In this document: piece after piece, positions 21,641 to 33,366 of the stretch
Layout of the letters: every line of letters begins with the position of its first letter
Numbering within the stretch: position 1 is the stretch's first letter
NCBI GenBank assembly: GCA_948099385.1
Contig: CANUEZ040000014.1
Span: 496,001-560,000 of the forward strand
DNA: 64,000 bases
Source of the DNA: Fasciola hepatica
Taxonomy: Eukaryota > Platyhelminthes > Trematoda > Plagiorchiida > Fasciolidae
Reading direction: 5' to 3'
Notes under the pieces: generated by a model
Told to the model about the DNA's origin: nothing
The model's database searches: none
Seen by the model: only the letters and a program-made list of their open reading frames with translations
Translations under genes and position numbers: made by a program

Positions 21641-23060
21641 CTGCCCTGAATCACAGCTTCCGTGAACACAACTGACAGTGCCAACTAGCAATCAGAAGTA
21701 TGCGGAGACGCCCGAGCTGGGGTATACCGAGGTGGAAAGTCTGTATGCCGAGTGTGCTTAAAAACTGGATGAACAGTATTATACCCGCAAGAATTCTGTG
21801 CGATGCTCCAGCGCTGAACCTTTACGGTTGGTGAATTTGCTATTGAAGGAGATGTGAAAAACGGATTTTGACAAACCAAGGTCAATAACTACGACGAGTT
21901 TGTTACCAAACGGACGTCTGTGTGGGCATTTACCCCAAATAGACAGCCATTACGTCCATTCGGTCCTCAGAATAACCCGTGTCACCTTTTGTAGGTCACC
22001 AGGAAATGCGGATTGCAGGTTGCCCACACAGTTTCAGAACGGTCAGAATGCCTGCCGGAGATTCGTCAGTAGTTTTGTTGGTAAGCATGTACAGTGAAGA
22101 AGGCTTTGGAGAATATACTGCTTCAGAAGAGATAACAGGTTAAACAAGGTTTGCTCGCAAACAGGAGACAGTAAAATGCACTCGTCAGAAATCGTATCAA
22201 AAACTAACCTCCTTAGAAAAAAATGGAGTAAACCTCGAGTAGTACTGTGGAGCATCCAAAATAAAAATTTCGTGAACGTTGGCCGACTAGGGTACAATAT
22301 TCATATGTGGTTAGCACTTGAGATCTAGATGAATACCACCAGAATTTGTGGTGTAATCCGGGCAGCAGAACCTTGAAACACCGAAAGGCGCCTCTTATGG
22401 TTGACTTCGAAGTCAAACTGGAGGAATCTTTCCAATAAACGACAAAAACGGGAATCATGAGTGCCTCTAGATGAACAAGAACTGACAACATTGACTTTAT
22501 AGGATTCATCTCCATCGGGACCGGCGATAAATAAATAAAGGGACTGCTAGAACACAGCAGGTGACACGAACAAACGATAAGGTGGAAAGTTGTAGTTGCT
22601 CGAACCAAATTGCGTATTGCTCACCGTCAACAAACTGGATTCATCATCGAATGGCACTTGTCGGTGTGCATCTTTGAGGTCACTCTAGGAGAAGGTAGTA
22701 GAAGCTCAAAGGCCATAGGGCACACCATCAGGGGCTTTTTGACAGCTTACTTGCGCTGGATTGGCCATTTTAAAAAGACAACAGATAATCATTGCACATC
22801 CGTGGGATTTTGCCATCCGACTAAAAGGGCAGTTACAGTGGGGTAGCCCAGCTGGATGATTCAATTGGCATAATTATGCAATTTTCACATAAAGATTGCA
22901 CAAAAAGGCAAACTGCGCAGTGATAGTAACAGTGGTGTATTCCAGATAACCTTTAGGTAAGCTGCAATGCGCTGAAAGATGATACGAGAGATGCCAGGGT
23001 TAGAGCTCACAAGAGGTTTAAAATATGTGAATTCTTAGGTTTATGGTAAAAAGTTTGAAT
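21641..23060. other. Unassigned stretch
   Basis: No translation on either strand resembles a known family. The longest minus frame is 22,213-22,608 (131 codons) and the longest plus frame is 22,610-22,846 (78 codons). It lies between two family C LINE copies, so it may be 5' or 3' untranslated LINE sequence. No inverted repeat or RNA gene was noticed. Confidence 0.4.
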
Positions 23061-23068
23061 GGATTAAG

Positions 23069-24960
23069 GTGATTATAGTGAAAAAGCTCCGGAAAAACCA
23101 TGCGCCAAACAAGCGTAGAAACAGTAGTTGGGCTCTCTTCAGGGCTTCCGGAAGTCGCCAGGCTTGGATTCGGCACACCAAGCACAGAAGTGAGAAGGTT
23201 GACTTCTTGCGATTTGCTAAACGCATTTATGAAATGAAGTTGGTCCAGAGTGTCAAAAGCATCAGAAGAGGCACCATAACTACGCGCAGTCTAAGGGTTC
23301 CTTGAGAGATGCAGTAGGGCCACTGATGACCCATGACCATCGAGTAGCAGCAGACAGCCAAAGCAAAGTAGATACCCTGGGTGGATGTTTTACCAGTGTG
23401 CACAGGGTGAATAACGGTGTGCAGATAAGTTTTGAAGGGGCGGCTCTTCCAACGGGCACAACAGACTTAAACCCTTCGGAGTAAATCGTACGCAAATACC
23501 CGGAAGGGTTAGATATCTGTAAGTCAGCCAGGCTTGATGATATCCACCCTGTTATCATTGAGCCGTTGGCTGATATCTTATCCACTCCAGTACACAGGTT
23601 ATACAAGGCCACCCTGGGTCGTGGAAGACTGCCACAGGACTGGAAAAACGCAGCAGGGGCAGCTACACACGAAGGGGGACCCCGCCTAACCTGCAATGCA
23701 TACAGTGCTGGCGATCTTCTGGGTTAAATCTGCGAACACCTACCAGAGAATTCTATGCTGTGCACAGTCCAGCATGGATTTCTAAAATACAAGTCATGCT
23801 TGCCCAACATCTTGGGCTCCCTAGACAGGGTCACTCGAATAGCCGATGGAGGTAGACGGGTAGAAATGTGTTATCTTGACTTAAGCACGACATCTGATTT
23901 GGTAAACCGTCAGCCTCTATCGATCAGATTGAGGTCACTTGGTAGAAGTCGACAGGTTCAGGAATGGCTGACGGACTTCCTTACCGGTAGGAAGTCTTAC
24001 TTGAGGGTAGCTGACAGGAACCCTAAACTAAAGAACGCCACCAGTGGAGCACTGCGTGGTTCCGTACTGAGATCACTACTACTGCTGTTTGGTGACGATT
24101 TAGCCCCAGTCTTACGGTTACCGGGCTTCTGCTTCGCAGATGATGAGCAAAAGTCGGAGCTCAGGGGAGAGAGAAGCTGAACAGAGACGTACTTTCCGTA
24201 CTTAACTGGGCATAGAAGTGAGACTTTTCTCTCAATGCTAGGAAGAGCCGCCTGTTGTCGCGGACAACGACAAGCCAGAAGGCTGCACACAATCATGGAC
24301 GATTTATTATAGAAGCAATGAACAGGGCGAGAGACCATGGGATTTTAGTGGCTTCTGATTTTAAGTGGTCGGATCGGTACCCAGCAGCTGCACAAAAGGC
24401 GCGCGGGGAGCTCTTCAGGTCTGGATCAGCGTTGTGTTGCCGACAGCCACGGTCTTTCTTGCTGGTGTACACATCTTTTGTGGGGCCTCTTTTAGTAAAC
24501 TATTCAGGCATGTTGACCCTTCTTCAAATACGCTTTCATCTGTTTAGAGTGAGCAAAACGTCATGCAGCGCGAATTGTTGGCTATCGGAGGGACAATACG
24601 TTCGAGCAGAAACTCCAGCACCTCAGGGTCTGCTCTATGGAAAGGAGGAGACTGCGAGGAGATCTCATAGAGACATTTGAGGTGATATATGGCCTTTCCG
24701 GGTTCAGTCCGGTCAGCTTATGCCATATGGCAGCAGACCCACTTCAAGCGGTCATGGGAAGAACCTGGCGAACTTTCGACCACGGCTGAAAGTTAGATCT
24801 CACTCCCTTAGCGGTGGGGTAGGTAACTATTGGAATAGACCGCCCCATACCGTATCCCCAGGGAGTGACACATCTATGGTGGGACGGGGACAAAGAAATA
24901 GGGACAGCTGAACATTCATGAATAAAATTTCTTTCCCCAAACTCTACAATACAGTGAATA
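23069..24960 (+). pseudogene. CR1-like LINE (family C) linker and reverse transcriptase, copy 2
   Basis: The linker segment (23,069-23,305) includes FLRFAKRIYEMKLVQSVK, followed by LRDAVGPLMTHDHRVAADSQ. The palm includes ARLDDIHPVIIEPLADILS, TVQHGFLKYKSCLPNILGSL and a motif-A-like MCYLDLSTTSDLVN. Motif B is GALRGSVLRSLLLL and motif C is FCFADDEQ. Near 24,620 a shifted frame gives MERRRLRGDLIETFEVIYGL, the conserved CR1 C-terminal block. Stops at 23,482, 23,725 and 24,178 plus frameshifts make it a fossil. It is followed head to tail by a further copy at 25.0 kb. Confidence 0.8.
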
Positions 24961-25004
24961 AAATGGAGAGGGCTATCGGGCGATGAGTCTAAGAGCCAGC
25001 TATT

Positions 25005-27530
25005 TTGGGCAAAACAGTAACTTCCGCAAGGGGAATCATGGCAGTAAGCAAGAGGGACGAACCGGAGTTTGAAACAACTGAAGCCGACTGCATTGCGATA
25101 ACGGAGACATGGATACACCAAAGTGCAGCCGCGGAGCTTCTACCCACCAAAGGATATTGCGCCTACCGGAAAGACAGAGAGAATGGCGGGTTAGGCGAAG
25201 CAATGCTACTGTTGATCAACGAAAACCCTGAACATAAATCCGTAGAAACCTCGTATACCCCAAATATACAAGCTTCACTATGCCAGCTGCTATCTCCGGG
25301 ACCTCATGGTATAGCGAGCGTCCACTACGGCCCAAACTTGAGTCCATATAAAGACCTTTTAATGTTTCAACGTCTGGCCATGAATGTCTCACAGGCGTCC
25401 CTGATTTTGACAGTGGGAGATTTCAACTCCCCCGAAACAAATTGAGAGAGCCTGCCCTCTCCGGCTGACACTCACTGTAGTAGGAAGTTATTTGAGCTGG
25501 TGGACTGCATAACAATCATTCAGCACGTCAACCAGCCGACCAGTTTGGGGGGCAAAATTCGAATGTACTTGATATGGTATTCACCATAACCCCGGAGGAA
25601 GTGAGTGGACTAGAGTCCACCGCCCCGCTCAGGAGGAGCGACCATGTGGTCATCAGATTTCTGATACAATGGGCTTCCCTCAGGGTGCAAAGTAAGACGC
25701 AAAGGACTTCCGGGAGTTTGGACGTCATCGCCATCAGGGAAGCAGCAGGTATAGACGATTGGGGCGCTCATTATCAGAGAATGGAATCGGGGCGGACCGA
25801 CATCAGGGACCACCTCCTCGAGTTGACCGACGAGTCCGCCCCGATGAGACGCGTTAGAATAATGGTCAAACTACCGTGGTGTACAAGCTGATCCACCAAT
25901 GCGCAACCGGCGAAGCGCAAGGCGTGTTGTCGTTATCGGTCAACAGAGCTTGCTGCAGTATATGGAGGCCCGTGAGCGTGCCATTAGGGTGCAGCGAGAA
26001 AGTCAGACAGGATATGAGGCAGCCCTAGCACGTAGATTAGGGGCATATCCCAAGGCTTCGATAACCACTTCCAGTCTAAGGCTAAAACAAGGGTCGCCGT
26101 TGGGTGCGCAGTCAACGAAAACGGAGTGCAGTCAACGAGCGCTTACGAGGAAGCGCATACTCTGAACTTCTCCTACCGTATGTAAAGACAAGACACCGGG
26201 AGATAGCACGAGACCACCGTAACCTAGCAGGCGATCACCACGGATGGAGTCGTCGTTAGTAATAGTGAGGTTGAACTGGCGCTCAGCAGGCTGTGTGGCG
26301 TTAAGGCTACGGGGCCGGATGGTGTCCATCCTGCCATTCAAAAAGCCCTAGCCAATGTACCGGCTGAACCGCTAACGAAGCTGTTCAACGTATCCCTAGA
26401 CACCGTGGCGCTACCGGACGACTGAAGACTGGAGCAAGTTTTCCCCGTTCACAAAGGAGGCAAACGGGAGGTGGCCTCTTATTACCGTCCAGTAAGCTTA
26501 CTATCAATCGCCCTCAAAGTACTAGAGAGACGGGTCAGAGAGCTACTAACAGAACACCCACTGAATCGCCGGCTGACTGCAAACCAGCAACACGGATTTG
26601 GTGAAGGAAGATTCAGTCTCACTAACCTTCTATCACTTCTCGATGAGGCAACCGACAGGTTATATCAGCAGGAACGAAAAGAAGTATGCTGCTTAGACTT
26701 GAGAAAATTCTTTTGATTTCGTGAGCCACCGTTTCTTGCTGGGCAAGCTGAAGACACTTTGAGTGGCCCCGCACATTGTGAGGTGGGTCGAGGGTTACCC
26801 AAAAACAGAGCTTCCTTCGTACAGGTCGAGGACACTAAGTCTATACTGGCCCAGGCATGCAGCCGTGTGCCGCGAGGTTCTGTGTTGGGAACGATGTTGC
26901 TCATAGTACACGTGAGTGATCTGGTAACCACACTAGACTGCCCGGGGTTCCTATTCGTGGATGGTATCAAAGTAGTGGGTGAGCCAATCCCAAATCAACT
27001 ACAAACCGGCTGAAGCAGGATCGGTGCGTGGGCTGGAAGGTGGGGGTTGCTACTGAATGCAGTCAAACGCAAACACCTGTTGGTAGGCAGGCGAAGTAAC
27101 GAAGGCAGGTACGCCGGCCTGTCCACCCCAGTAAGGATTGATTCCGCTCCTGTGGCAAGTGACCTACGTGTGCTTGTACACGAGAGCTTCAAACCCGCCG
27201 AGCAACGCACGTCAGCGGCGGTCAGGGCTGACAGGGCTCTTTTGAACTTGGGAAGGACTTTGGTATATAGAGAGGCCGGAGTAGTTCCTCCTATATACAA
27301 AGTGACCGTAGGGCATCACTTAAAGACTTTTGTTCAAGCATAGACACCGAATCTGTTGGAGGACGAAAAGGTGTTAGAAGACGTTAAAGATTGGCTCGGA
27401 TGATAAATGGGATGCAAGGGAAGTCGTACCAGGAAAGGCTAAAAGCCCCCAAATCTATTCTCCCTGAGTCGTCGTAGGCTGAGCGGAGTGCTCTAAGGTA
27501 TGCAAGGGAAACGCTACGACCGACGGACCA
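25005..27530 (+). pseudogene. CR1-like LINE (family C) endonuclease and reverse transcriptase, copy 3
   Basis: This is the longest family C copy. The endonuclease (25,005-25,900) includes DCIAITETWIHQSA, GDFNSPETN followed by a stop, and RRSDHVVIRFLI. The linker runs to 26,160. The palm includes GVKATGPDGVHPAIQKALA, YYRPVSLLSIALKVLERRV, NQQHGFGEGRFSLTNLLSLL and VCCLDLRKFF, then a stop. It continues with RVPRGSVLGTMLLIVHVSDL and FLFVDGIKVV (FADD changed to FVDG). The thumb runs to 27,343, and a final LFSLSRRRLSGVL block lies near 27,460. At least four stops or shifts are visible. The retained endonuclease Glu, Asp and His motifs show it was once a standard APE-type LINE. Confidence 0.8.
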
Positions 27531-28570
27531 TTATTGACTCGCTATTACAACGTCGCACTCAGGGGACAGGAGCATAAATTTGGCAAACCAAGGGCAAATA
27601 AGAGCATGAAAGCATGTTTTTCCCACCGTGTCATAAAAAAGTTGAGCAAGTCGCCTGCATATGTACTGACAGTAGTCTCGGTCGTCGCATTTAAGCGTAA
27701 CCCGGATGCGTGCTGGGCAGAGGTATTTCTGTCCTTTTCTCACCCCCTGACCAACTATGTTATACAGTATCTCATCATTCTAGTGTTTCTTCACCGTACA
27801 CATCTCTCTCACAGCTTTCATATCACCTACTCATCATCATTCCATATTGACATCCCCATATTATTTGAGGAATTGGGGTATGTCTCACATTAGGGCAGCA
27901 GTAAGTTGTGGCGCCGAACCTATATTAGTGTAAGACTGCTGTTCCCGAGGGCGAGTCTGCTACTTTTCCTTGCCCCTCAGCCACTACAAATACCGCGTTA
28001 CGTTGGATGCCTGGAAGTCGAAGCACGGCGGGAAATCCTTGGGCCCGTAGTGCAAGAAACTGGACGTCTACTGGCTCAAGCCGCACGTCGTGTGACCTGA
28101 GGTGACCCGACTTTACCTGACCTCAGTTATTAGAAGTGAGGACCATCCATGCGTTCAGGGGGCCTTAGATCGTTAGTGAAATTAGACCTTTTCCGACGGT
28201 GAATTTTCAGAGGGTTACTAGGCAGACCCTTGTGGAGTGTTTAATTTGTGAACGTTTCCATTTGTTATTGAACGCACAAGGTGCATAGTATGTCTCGCGG
28301 TTGACGTTTGATGAGGTTTAGCTTGTCCGTCTGTTTTAGCGGGGATTCTAAGGAATACACTTTGCAGTCGGGTGGTACTACCTAGAGCGCATACCATCGG
28401 AGGATTTCTGGATGCTCTATTAACCATGACTATTATCTGTCCTCCGCAAAATGAACTGACGGGCGTGACTTCCGGGCACCGCCGAAAAACTATCTGATCA
28501 AACGATTGGCTTTAGCCACACAAATTCCAGTGCAAATTGAATTTATTTGAATTGAATTGAACTGAACTTA
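27531..28570 (+). other. LINE 3' region ending in a TTGAATTGAACTGAAC tail
   Basis: Open frames here (27,534-27,893 and 27,906-28,100) show no known domain. The stretch ends at 28,541-28,567 in a degenerate TTTATTTGAATTGAATTGAACTG run. That is the same tail type as at 49,490 and 54,705, so it is the 3' end of a CR1- or RTE-type insertion. What precedes the tail is therefore mostly 3' untranslated LINE sequence. Confidence 0.5.
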
Positions 28571-28793
28571 AGGTCGGAGGGATTAACTGCGTTACACCGT
28601 GGTGGTGGGTTCGAGGTGTCTGGGAGCTTTCTGCTTTTGAAGTTTTATATTTGCTGAGCATTTTACAACCGATAGTCAAGTTAATGTTGTGCTCTAGCTA
28701 ACTGCCAAAACTTTGTACCTGAAGATGGCCAGCCAGATACCACTGGATGTTCCTACGTCCCGTTGCGGCATTACTAGTCACGGCGGGGTCAAA

Positions 28794-28819
28794 AATAAGG
28801 GACTTTAAGGTCCCTTATT
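28794..28819. repeat. Perfect hairpin, 10-bp stem and 6-nt loop
   Basis: AATAAGGGAC pairs exactly with GTCCCTTATT across a TTTAAG loop. It lies one base before a second, perfect 24-nt palindrome. In RNA it would form a stable stem. Confidence 0.85.
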
Positions 28820-28820
28820 C

Positions 28821-28844
28821 ACATCACAGGAATTCCTGTGATGT
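28821..28844. repeat. Perfect 24-nt palindrome
   Basis: The half-site ACATCACAGGAA is followed immediately by its exact complement TTCCTGTGATGT, with GAATTC at the centre and no loop. Together with the hairpin one base upstream it forms a pair of adjacent inverted repeats inside a decayed LINE ORF1. Confidence 0.9.
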
Positions 28845-29204
28845 CTACGATAAGTGGTACCATGAGAAATGTAGCCAGCTGTCCTTTGCTGAACTTGAGA
28901 TATATGTAGAGTACCCTAGTTTAGAGTGGGGCCGCACAAACTGCGCATGCGCATGCAGATCAGTGCCGCAACTCCGGCAACTCCTTAAGGAGGTCTAACA
29001 GAAACTGAATCATCCACCCGCTCTAAAACCGCAGTGGTACGTGTCCACGTAAGACGTCTTTAGTGGAGTCGTGTACACAGTTCCAACTGCTGATGAAAAC
29101 CATGTCTAATGAGAATCACTCCAAGCAAGAATAGTAGTGCTAAGATCTGATCTGGTCCATCTCAAAACCCTGTTAGTGAGACCATTGCCAAGTGCAGCCG
29201 CATG

Positions 29205-29780
29205 AAAAACAGTAGTGCTACTGATGTGGTAATTGCAAAGACTAAAATTGTGTTTGAAAAAGTATCGAATTTGGTGGCCCCACGTGCTCCGCCTGCATGA
29301 TTCAGGATACATTGGATCCCGCGCGCGGCGCGCGGTCCAAAAATCTCGCTGTTTGATATCTGACAGATTCCTCATGATGGAATCTTTCGTGCCACTCAGG
29401 CTGAACGAACTACAGCAAATCTGAACGTCTTCCACGGTCCATTTGTCTATCTCCCTGATCCCCGGCAGTTCAAGACGCAAGATGCAGCCAAGACTAGTGT
29501 CCTGAACCTTTTCGCATTGTCCAGTGGTCTATCTTTCAGTACTTCGGCAATACCAGATGCAAGACACTGTCAAGATTTGTATTTTGAACCGTTTCTCCCT
29601 TTCCCATTGCCCCATTATCCAGTGAACTATCTTCCAGCTTACTGGTGACATTCATATAATGAGATAATCACAAGATCCGGGGACATTTTGGCTTTAGCCT
29701 TGTACCCGTGTATTACTTCAAGACTTCAAGACTACACCGTTAGCACGCCGTTGCGTTCCTCCAATGCACGTGTATGGTTG
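29205..29780 (+). repeat. Family D repeat block; possible 5' LTR remnant of Gypsy E
   Basis: Two outer pieces (29,205-29,305 and 29,735-29,775) match 39,770-39,900 in order: AGTAGTGCTA, ATTGCAAAGACTAA, TACACCGT and CACGCCGTTGCGTTCCTCCAAT. The middle (29,424-29,710) is an array of 85-95 bp units shared with 1,590-1,930 in reverse. The outer pieces flank the degenerate Gypsy element on both sides, so they could be remains of its LTRs with the tandem array inside. They may instead be parts of an unrelated dispersed repeat. A 17-nt CpG palindrome with 8-bp stems lies at 29,319-29,335. Confidence 0.5.
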
Positions 29781-30009
29781 GTTAAACCTTAAAAAGCTGT
29801 TTCCTTACTACGTGCGTTCATTAGTCCTTCCCATCATGCTTGGACTACCTGTCAGTTACAGTGGTGCTCTTCAATATGCCACCACAATCACCAGGGCAGT
29901 GTTTCCCGCAGGCCATGAGAAGGGGAACACTACAGATAGGGAGAGAGTGGTTAGTGTATAATGGATAACCGTGAAAGAAGCGGTAATCTGTTTTTTGCCG
30001 TGAGAATCG
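29781..30009. other. Leader region before Gypsy E gag
   Basis: No feature is recognisable. A 65-codon + frame (29,764-29,961) has no known motif. If 29,205-29,780 is the 5' LTR, this interval would hold the primer-binding site, but I found no convincing match to a tRNA 3' end. Confidence 0.35.
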
Positions 30010-30890
30010 TCTAGACTGAAGCAGCTGATCCAAGGAACAAAGCTAGGCAGTAAAAAGTCCTCTGCATTACTGAGAGAAATGCAGCAGCTGACAGGGCAAC
30101 CTTTAGAAGGAAAAGTCCTTAAAGAATTGTGGGTAAAGCGATTCTCAACTAGTATTCAAGCACTAATTGGGTTTTTTAGCCATCTTGACCTCACAGAAGC
30201 GGCAAACTAGCTGACGGTATTATAGTATGGTACCATCCACAAATTACTGTCGTAACAAACTCGAGTAGCCCCCAGATCACCGCTCCCACCGTAGGGATAC
30301 ACTTCGAAGACACTCGGATAGCTACTTTCGAGCGGGCTTTCAGACGCTTTTTCCACTCCAAGCTGTTTTCATCGTGAAGACCAGAAACGTTACCACAATT
30401 CTGACCGACGTGAACGCCTCAGAAACCCTTCTGATAGCCCCCTTAATCCATCTGGAACAGGGCACTGTCGATATCACAAAAGGCTTGGGGAGAAGGCCCG
30501 GCGCTGCAAAGCCGGTTTTACCCTCCCAGGTGCCAAACAGGTAAACTATTATCCCGGCGCGTCCCGACGACTTACGCGGTTGGCAGCCATAATAGCAGTC
30601 GTCTGTTGCACGTTTGAGGTTAAGTTTCCAATAACCTGTTCCTAATGGACACCGGTGCAGCGGTTAGTGTCATTCCAAAAGACGCAGGTGATGCAACCAT
30701 TCCATCAATCCAACAACTTAGTGCACCCAATGGCACTCCTATTGCTACTTACGGCCGTAAGCCACGTTGAACCTAGACCTACGTCACACTTTCCGCTGGG
30801 TGTTTATAGTAGCAGATGTCCTCTATCCCATTCCAGGTATTGACTTCCTTGACCTTTTCGACCTCCCGTTCGGCGCACGATGCCGGGGAG
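30010..30890 (+). pseudogene. Gypsy E gag fragment and aspartic protease
   Basis: Near 30,016 the translation gives LGSKKSSALLREMQQLTGQ, then LKELWVKRFSTSIQALIG. This is the conserved 'R.PS.LLR.M..LAG......L..LWL.RLP..VQAIL' block of Gypsy gag proteins in invertebrates. The protease at about 30,645 has LMDTGAAVSVIP, with the catalytic DTG intact, and later VADVLYPIPGIDFL, matching the 'G.DFL' end of retropepsins. A stop and frameshift near 30,768 separate the two protease parts. No zinc knuckle is recognisable between gag and protease. Confidence 0.75.
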
Positions 30891-31039
30891 ATTTTGGCCG
30901 ACAGACTTCTCTTTCCGTAACCTGTTTGTATTCCTTCGTGAACACATCACGTTCCTACACACCGAACCTCAGGCCAAACGTTACTATGCAGAACTTCTTT
31001 CAGCTTACCCGACAATGGTAAGGCAGTGTGGACCCCTTC

Positions 31040-32300
31040 CTGCGGTGACCACTTACGTCACCCACCATACTGTCAATAAAGGATCCCAAGCATTTAGCCG
31101 ACCCTGTCGCTTGGCACCAGACAAGCTCCGCGTAGCACATGCTGAGTTCGAACACATGCTGGAATTAGGGATAATACGCTCTTCTAGTAGCCCCTGGGCC
31201 TCGCACCTTCACATGGTTCCTAAACCTAATGGCGATTGGCGTCCCTGTGGCGACTATAGGGCCCTCAACCAAGCTACTGTCCCAGATAGGTACCCCATTC
31301 CAAATTCCAGGTCTAACTTCTTCCATATTTGGCTGTCCTATTTTCATACGAATCGATCTTGTTAGAGCCTGCAACCAGATCCCGGTAGTTGAGACTGCAT
31401 TCCTAAAACCGCTGTCACAACTCCATTCGGACTATTCGGGTTTTTGCGCAAGCCGTTTGGGCTCCGCAATGCAGCCCAAACCTTTCAAAGGTTTATGCAT
31501 AAAGCAACACATGGTTTAAAAAATGTCTACGTGTGCATAGACGGCATTTTGGTTGAAAGTTCTTCAGCGAGAGAACATATGGCGCACCTGCGCGCTCTTT
31601 TCCAGTGCCTTAGTCAACACGGTGCAACTGTAAACCATGCCAAATGCGAACTAGGTAAAACCACCATCACATTCCTAGGTCACGAAATCTCAGTCTCGGG
31701 CATACAGCCCCTGCCTGACAAGGTGGCGGCAATTTGCGACCATCCTGAGCCTCACTCTTACCGATAATTGCGCTAATTTTCTGGCTTGGTTAACTTTTAT
31801 CGCCGCTTTATCCCATACTGCGCCGAAATAATGCAGCCTCTAACAGACCTTTCACGTGGAGGTAAGCGGAAATTCATTTTTCCCGACACGGCGCAGGCAG
31901 CGTTTACTTTGATCAATAAAGCTATCGCCAACATAGCACTGCTTTCACATCCCGATCCTTCTGCTCCCCTGGCATTAGGAACAGATGCTTCGGACACGGC
32001 TGTTGGAGCAGTGTTGCAGCAATTTGTCAACCATTCATGGTAACCAATAGCTTTCTTCTCCAAGCGTCTCCAGCCTGCGGAATCTTGATATAGTACGTTC
32101 AACTGAGAACTACTGGCAATCTATTTGGGTATCCGACATTTCGGGCACACACTCGAGGGCCAAACGTTCACAGTGTTCACAGATCATAAACCACCAGTGT
32201 ACGCTCTCCAGTCAGCTTCTGATCGATATTTGCTACGCGAGATTCACCACTTAGACTGTTTCACAGTTTACTCCGGACATTCGACACGTCTCTGGGGCAC
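31040..32300 (+). pseudogene. Gypsy E reverse transcriptase and RNase H
   Basis: The palm begins with [20 protein letters not shown], then [39 protein letters not shown] and PDRYPIP. After a frameshift near 31,330 come KPFGLRNAAQTFQRFM and VYVCIDGILVESSS. The family's YxDD motif has become CIDG, so polymerase activity is lost. ITFLGHEISVSGIQPLPDKV and VNFYRRFIP follow in two frames. RNase H starts near 31,960 with LALGTDASDTAVGAVLQQF, then GHTLEGQTFTVFTDHKP. Stops occur at 31,363, 31,765, 32,041 and 32,087. Confidence 0.85.
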
Positions 32301-32745
32301 ACAATCCCGTAGCAGACGCACTCTCATGCGTCCACAATATCGACGACCCACTACCGATAGGCACAGATCTAGAAGCAGTCGCCGCAGCCCAAACAACAGA
32401 CCCTAAGGTCGAGCAGCTCAGAAACAGCAGCTCCCTGCATCTAGTGTCAGTGATCCTTCCTACCTCGGACGCAACTACTATTTGCGATGTCACAGGGTTG
32501 ACCCCGACCAATAGTTCCTACCAGTTTTCACCGACAAGTTCTTATCAGCTTCCACAACTTATCGCTCCCTGGTGTAAGCGTCTCAGTGAAACTAGTCACC
32601 GAGAGACTCGTCTGGCCTTGCGTCTCCTGTGATATACGTCTTTTGGCCCGCGCTTGTCTTCAATGCCAACACGCTAAAATACACCGTCACACTAGATCTA
32701 CATTAGACATATTCCCCATCACGACGAGACTGTACCTTGACGTGG
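32301..32745 (+). pseudogene. Gypsy E integrase N-terminal part (5' of the RTE insertion)
   Basis: After RNase H the frames give TDPKVEQLR-like and CDVTGLTP-like segments. Near 32,640 ARACLQCQHAKIHRHTRSTL follows, the C-x2-C end of the zinc-binding domain with the basic stretch that precedes the integrase core. A last partial read resembles the start of the core (RLYLDVV) and then homology stops. The core resumes on the other side of the inserted RTE at 36,484 and repeats this short segment, so the two sides overlap by about 30 bp. Confidence 0.65.
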
Positions 32746-33366
32746 TGTGATGGCTCGCGCTCTTCTGTGGCCCAAAGAGCTATACAGGATGGCTTCTTTA
32801 AGCCGGAGATGCAATCATACCTGACAGGTCACTGGGTGGAGACCAGACAAAGTCCAATCTCCTGGTCCTCCAGGTTGGGGGTCGATTTGAGCTGGCAACT
32901 CAGTCGGCAATGTCAGTGGAAGAATAATTGATCTAGGCAAACAGGCTCCCACTAAGTCATCCCGCTGCCTTGCGGATAGGTTCTTGTTAGAACTAAAGGC
33001 TTTGGATGAGGACCCTAATCGTTCTCCTGTTTTGTGGCTGGACACCCTAGCAGTTCCCGTCCAACATCTCCCATGAACTGCACGAATAGAAAGAATTCCA
33101 TACTGCATCGGTCATCGCGCAGGATAATCAAGACCGCGCTGCCTATTGCATCGAGCGGGGTAGGTAGTGATAAGTGGGCTACTGCTTAGAGTTCTTCCTC
33201 TTTTACTCAACCTTTGTCTTCTGCCCCCAACCACCTCTCTTTGCTCCCTCTACCCACACATAATGCTCCCACTGACAACACGGTCGATACTCGCAATGGT
33301 TCATTGTCAAATAGTGTGGTGAATAATCCTCTATCACGTAACTAACATCTCAAATCTCGTCAGCCT

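Larger units (their letters stand above)
28700..29005 (+). pseudogene. CR1-like LINE ORF1 remnant with PHD-type zinc finger
   Basis: The translation shows CDVYDKWYHEKCSQLSFAE followed about 25 residues later by CACAC. This is the second half of a PHD finger (C-x2-C, WYH-x2-C, then paired Cys). Some CR1-like elements carry such a finger in ORF1. The upstream half is disrupted by the paired palindromes at 28,794-28,844. A second, better preserved example lies at 49,990-50,130. The frame ends at 28,998 and no RNA-binding domain follows, so this is a decayed fragment. Confidence 0.6.
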
